From positions 1-9,475 of the forward strand of contig JANQRM010000098.1 in the NCBI GenBank assembly GCA_028284565.1: a stretch of 9,475 nt of DNA, written 5' to 3'. Position 1 is the first letter of the stretch. Every line of letters starts with the position of its first letter. Positions 7,806 through 9,475 of this stretch are shown in pieces. The DNA comes from Anaerolineae bacterium (GTDB lineage Bacteria > Chloroflexota > Anaerolineae > Aggregatilineales > Phototrophicaceae). The notes under the pieces were generated by a model that saw only the letters and a list, made by a program, of their open reading frames with translations, was not told where the DNA came from and ran no database searches. The position numbers and the translations under genes were made by a program.

Positions 7806-8602
7806 GACCGAAACACCGTGCCAGCACCCTGTAGAGCCTGTGTCACAGGTTGCTCAATCCGACCATCTCCAATCACGACGCGATGGACACCACCCTCGAT
7901 GGCTTCTTGTGCACCTAAGACTTTGCGTTTCATCCGACCCTGCGCCCAACTCATTACACGTTCAATCTCTTGCGATGGCACATCCCGTACCAGACTACTT
8001 TCATCAGGGAAGTTCCGATACACACCCGACACATTACTCAAAATCACTAGCGTATCCGCGTCCAATGCCTGTGCAATTGACGCACTCGCCCGGTCACCAT
8101 CGACATTTAACAAGCCATCCACACTCATTGCCATCGGAGGCACAACCGCTACTTGTCCCTCAAACAACACCTGCTCAATGCCTGTCAAATCAACATCCGT
8201 GATACTCCCGCTATAATCGTCACGCACCACCCGCGTCCTACTATTCACAACTGCCCGAATCGCCCGTTTCCGTTCTCCTTGCAAGGGAACATCCTCAGTA
8301 ATGCCAACCGCATCCACACCATACGAGCGTAACACATTCACCACTTCCTCATTCACCTGACGCGATGTTTCTACAAACACATCCCGCACAACAGGATTGG
8401 TATAACGCGATTGATGTCCACTCGGCGAGGTCAACATCTCTACCGGAATCCCACGCTCATTGCACAAGGCTTCCATCCGTGCGCTCACGCCATGCACGAC
8501 GACTAGCGGACGTTCACGCGCTACCTGTGCCAAGTCTGCACATGCTAGCGATAAATTCAATCCAGCCCCACCACCTAATTTCACAACCAATGTATTCCGC
8601 AT
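7802..8602 (-). CDS. lysZ: LysW-aminoadipate kinase (LysZ)
   Basis: LysZ phosphorylates the side-chain carboxyl of aminoadipate attached to LysW, using ATP, and is an amino-acid kinase related to acetylglutamate kinase ArgB. From ATG 8602 it has 266 residues, like Thermus LysZ (about 269). The N-terminal glycine loop is VVKLGGGAG (6-14). SGHQSRYT (61-68) replaces the usual ArgB substrate loop and is LysZ-like. ILSNVSGVY near residue 187 and QGRMKRKV near residue 221 form the ATP site, and the C-terminal end GAGTVFR matches LysZ. The segment normally reading VHGGS is VHGVS here (Val39 for Gly). The start is taken from GGAG at 8612-8609, six bases upstream; longer in-frame starts reach 8671 inside lysY and add residues with no counterpart in the family. 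The stop overlaps the first lysJ ATG. Confidence 0.9.
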   Translation of the reverse strand: MRNTLVVKLGGGAGLNLSLACADLAQVARERPLVVVHGVSARMEALCNERGIPVEMLTSPSGHQSRYTNPVVRDVFVETSRQVNEEVVNVLRSYGVDAVGITEDVPLQGERKRAIRAVVNSRTRVVRDDYSGSITDVDLTGIEQVLFEGQVAVVPPMAMSVDGLLNVDGDRASASIAQALDADTLVILSNVSGVYRNFPDESSLVRDVPSQEIERVMSWAQGRMKRKVLGAQEAIEGGVHRVVIGDGRIEQPVTQALQGAGTVFRS

Positions 8603-8608
8603 TTCGCT

Positions 8609-8612
8609 CTCC
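8609..8612 (-). promoter_or_regulatory. Ribosome-binding site that sets the lysZ start
   Basis: GGAG on the minus strand (8612 to 8609) is followed by six bases and ATG 8602, in the 19-base gap after the lysY stop. The alternative ATG at 8614 lies upstream of this site and has no comparable signal (only TTAAAG precedes it). Confidence 0.6.
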
Positions 8613-8621
8613 ATCTTTAAC

Positions 8622-9475
8622 TTAGGGATATATACCAACGAAATCCAACCCAGCGCATTCATCCACACCAAGCATCAAATTCATACACTGCACCGCACTA
8701 CCAGCCGCGCCTTTCACCAGATTATCCAACGCCGCTATCACCACCAAATGCCGACCATTCGCATCCAACTCAAAGCCAATATCACAATAGTTAGTTCCCG
8801 CAACCACACGAGGTTCAGGGAAACGATGCAAGCCCTGTTTACCACTCACCAAACGGATAAAAGTCTCATCACGATATGAACCCCGATACAATTTCCAAAT
8901 CGCTTTTTCGGCTTGAGCTTCAGTCAAGGCACAATGCGCCACCAGATGCACACCTCGCACCATCTCAATCGCAGTGACCGACATATTCAAATCTATATCT
9001 TCACCCAACATCATCTGAACCTCTGCCAGATGCCGATGCCCTGTAGCTTTATAAGTCCGTACTGCACCACTCCTTATCGGATGATGAGACCCCGCATTCG
9101 CTTGATTGCCCCCCTCAGATGACCCCACATTCAAGCTCACCGTTGCCCGTTCCAAAATGCCAGCTTGCACTAACGGATACAGTGCCAAATTAATCGCCGT
9201 CGCATTACACCCGACACCACTCGCATAAGTCGCCTCACGCAAGGCTCCTCGATTACGTTCCGGCAAGCCATAAGCAAAGCGACTCAGCCACTCAGGATTC
9301 GGATGTTCCTCCCCATACCACTGGTGATAGAGGTCGCTGTTATCCAAACGGAAATCCGCTGACAAATCAATAATCACAGGCGCAAGCTCGGCATACCGCT
9401 CAATATGTTGTGAGCTATTACCATGTGGCAAACACAAAAACAGCACGTCACAGGGTTCAAGTCTGTCAGGATGAA
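8622..9475 (-). CDS. lysY: LysW-aminoadipyl phosphate reductase (LysY), N-terminus outside window
   Basis: LysY reduces LysW-bound aminoadipyl phosphate to the semialdehyde with NADPH and is related to ArgC. The frame is open to the window edge, with 283 residues visible. Against about 344 in the family, roughly 60 residues carrying the Rossmann nucleotide loop are missing. The GTG at 9446 is internal, since in-frame residues HPDRLEPCD precede it and continue the family pattern into LFLCLPHG. Visible signatures are DLSADFRL, YGLPERNRG, GVGCNATAINLALYPL with the catalytic cysteine (codon 9209-9207), NVGSSEGG and YKATGHRHLAE with the likely catalytic histidine. GCNAT is more like LysY than the GCYPT usual in ArgC. 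It ends 19 bases before lysZ. No promoter for the operon is visible, so it lies beyond 9475. Confidence 0.9.
   Translation of the reverse strand, partial: HPDRLEPCDVLFLCLPHGNSSQHIERYAELAPVIIDLSADFRLDNSDLYHQWYGEEHPNPEWLSRFAYGLPERNRGALREATYASGVGCNATAINLALYPLVQAGILERATVSLNVGSSEGGNQANAGSHHPIRSGAVRTYKATGHRHLAEVQMMLGEDIDLNMSVTAIEMVRGVHLVAHCALTEAQAEKAIWKLYRGSYRDETFIRLVSGKQGLHRFPEPRVVAGTNYCDIGFELDANGRHLVVIAALDNLVKGAAGSAVQCMNLMLGVDECAGLDFVGIYP

Noticed and set aside
6894..8216. Open plus-strand frames of 158 to 205 codons opposite lysJ and lysZ
   Set aside because: They lie antisense to well-supported enzymes, and their Ser-, Pro-, Thr- and His-rich composition is what the reverse strand of these genes would give. 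No domain is visible.
8603..8671. Longer lysZ reaching into lysY
   Set aside because: The extra residues have no counterpart in LysZ, and a good Shine-Dalgarno site precedes ATG 8602.
9444..9446. GTG 9446 as the start of lysY
   Set aside because: In-frame codons continue to the window edge with family-like sequence, and a start here would remove the NADPH-binding fold.

Overview
This is a bacterial window with dense coding and two convergent gene blocks. The minus-strand block is a near-continuous operon for lysine biosynthesis by the alpha-aminoadipate route with the LysW amino-group carrier. That pathway, the moderate GC content (roughly half, judged by eye) and the gene content fit Chloroflexota, perhaps Anaerolineae, better than the GC-rich Deinococcota. 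The taxon is an inference, because no rRNA or marker gene is present.

Plus strand, 1-2633. The window opens inside a nickel-pincer lactate-racemase family gene (larA-like), which lacks only its first few codons. It overlaps by 4 bases a ketopantoate-reductase family gene (panE-like). An intergenic region of 134 bases follows, with a strong sigma70-type promoter (TTGCAA-N17-TATAAT) framed by a perfect 9-bp inverted repeat. It drives a 95-residue protein that I do not recognise. This gene converges on the minus-strand operon across 47 bases that hold weak hairpins.

Minus strand, 9475 down to 2681. In transcription order: lysY (N-terminus outside the window), lysZ, lysJ, lysK, lysS (homocitrate synthase), lysT and lysU (homoaconitase large and small subunits). 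Junctions are ATGA overlaps of 4 bases (lysZ/lysJ, lysS/lysT, lysT/lysU), an 8-base overlap (lysJ/lysK) or gaps of 11 and 19 bases, so the seven genes very likely share one transcript and coupled translation. LysS, LysT and LysU make homoisocitrate from 2-oxoglutarate and acetyl-CoA. LysZ, LysY and LysJ phosphorylate, reduce and transaminate LysW-bound aminoadipate, and LysK releases lysine from the carrier. LysW, LysX, homoisocitrate dehydrogenase and the aminoadipate aminotransferase are not in view; some may lie upstream of lysY.

Several starts were chosen from ribosome-binding sites rather than the longest frame: lysK at 6640, lysZ at 8602 and the small gene at 2349. The plus strand is C-rich and G-poor whichever strand is coding, so the minus strand may be the leading strand of replication. 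I see no mobile element, tRNA, rRNA or CRISPR array. I do not see strong evidence for a wholly new system; the most open items are the larA-panE pair and the regulated small unknown gene.
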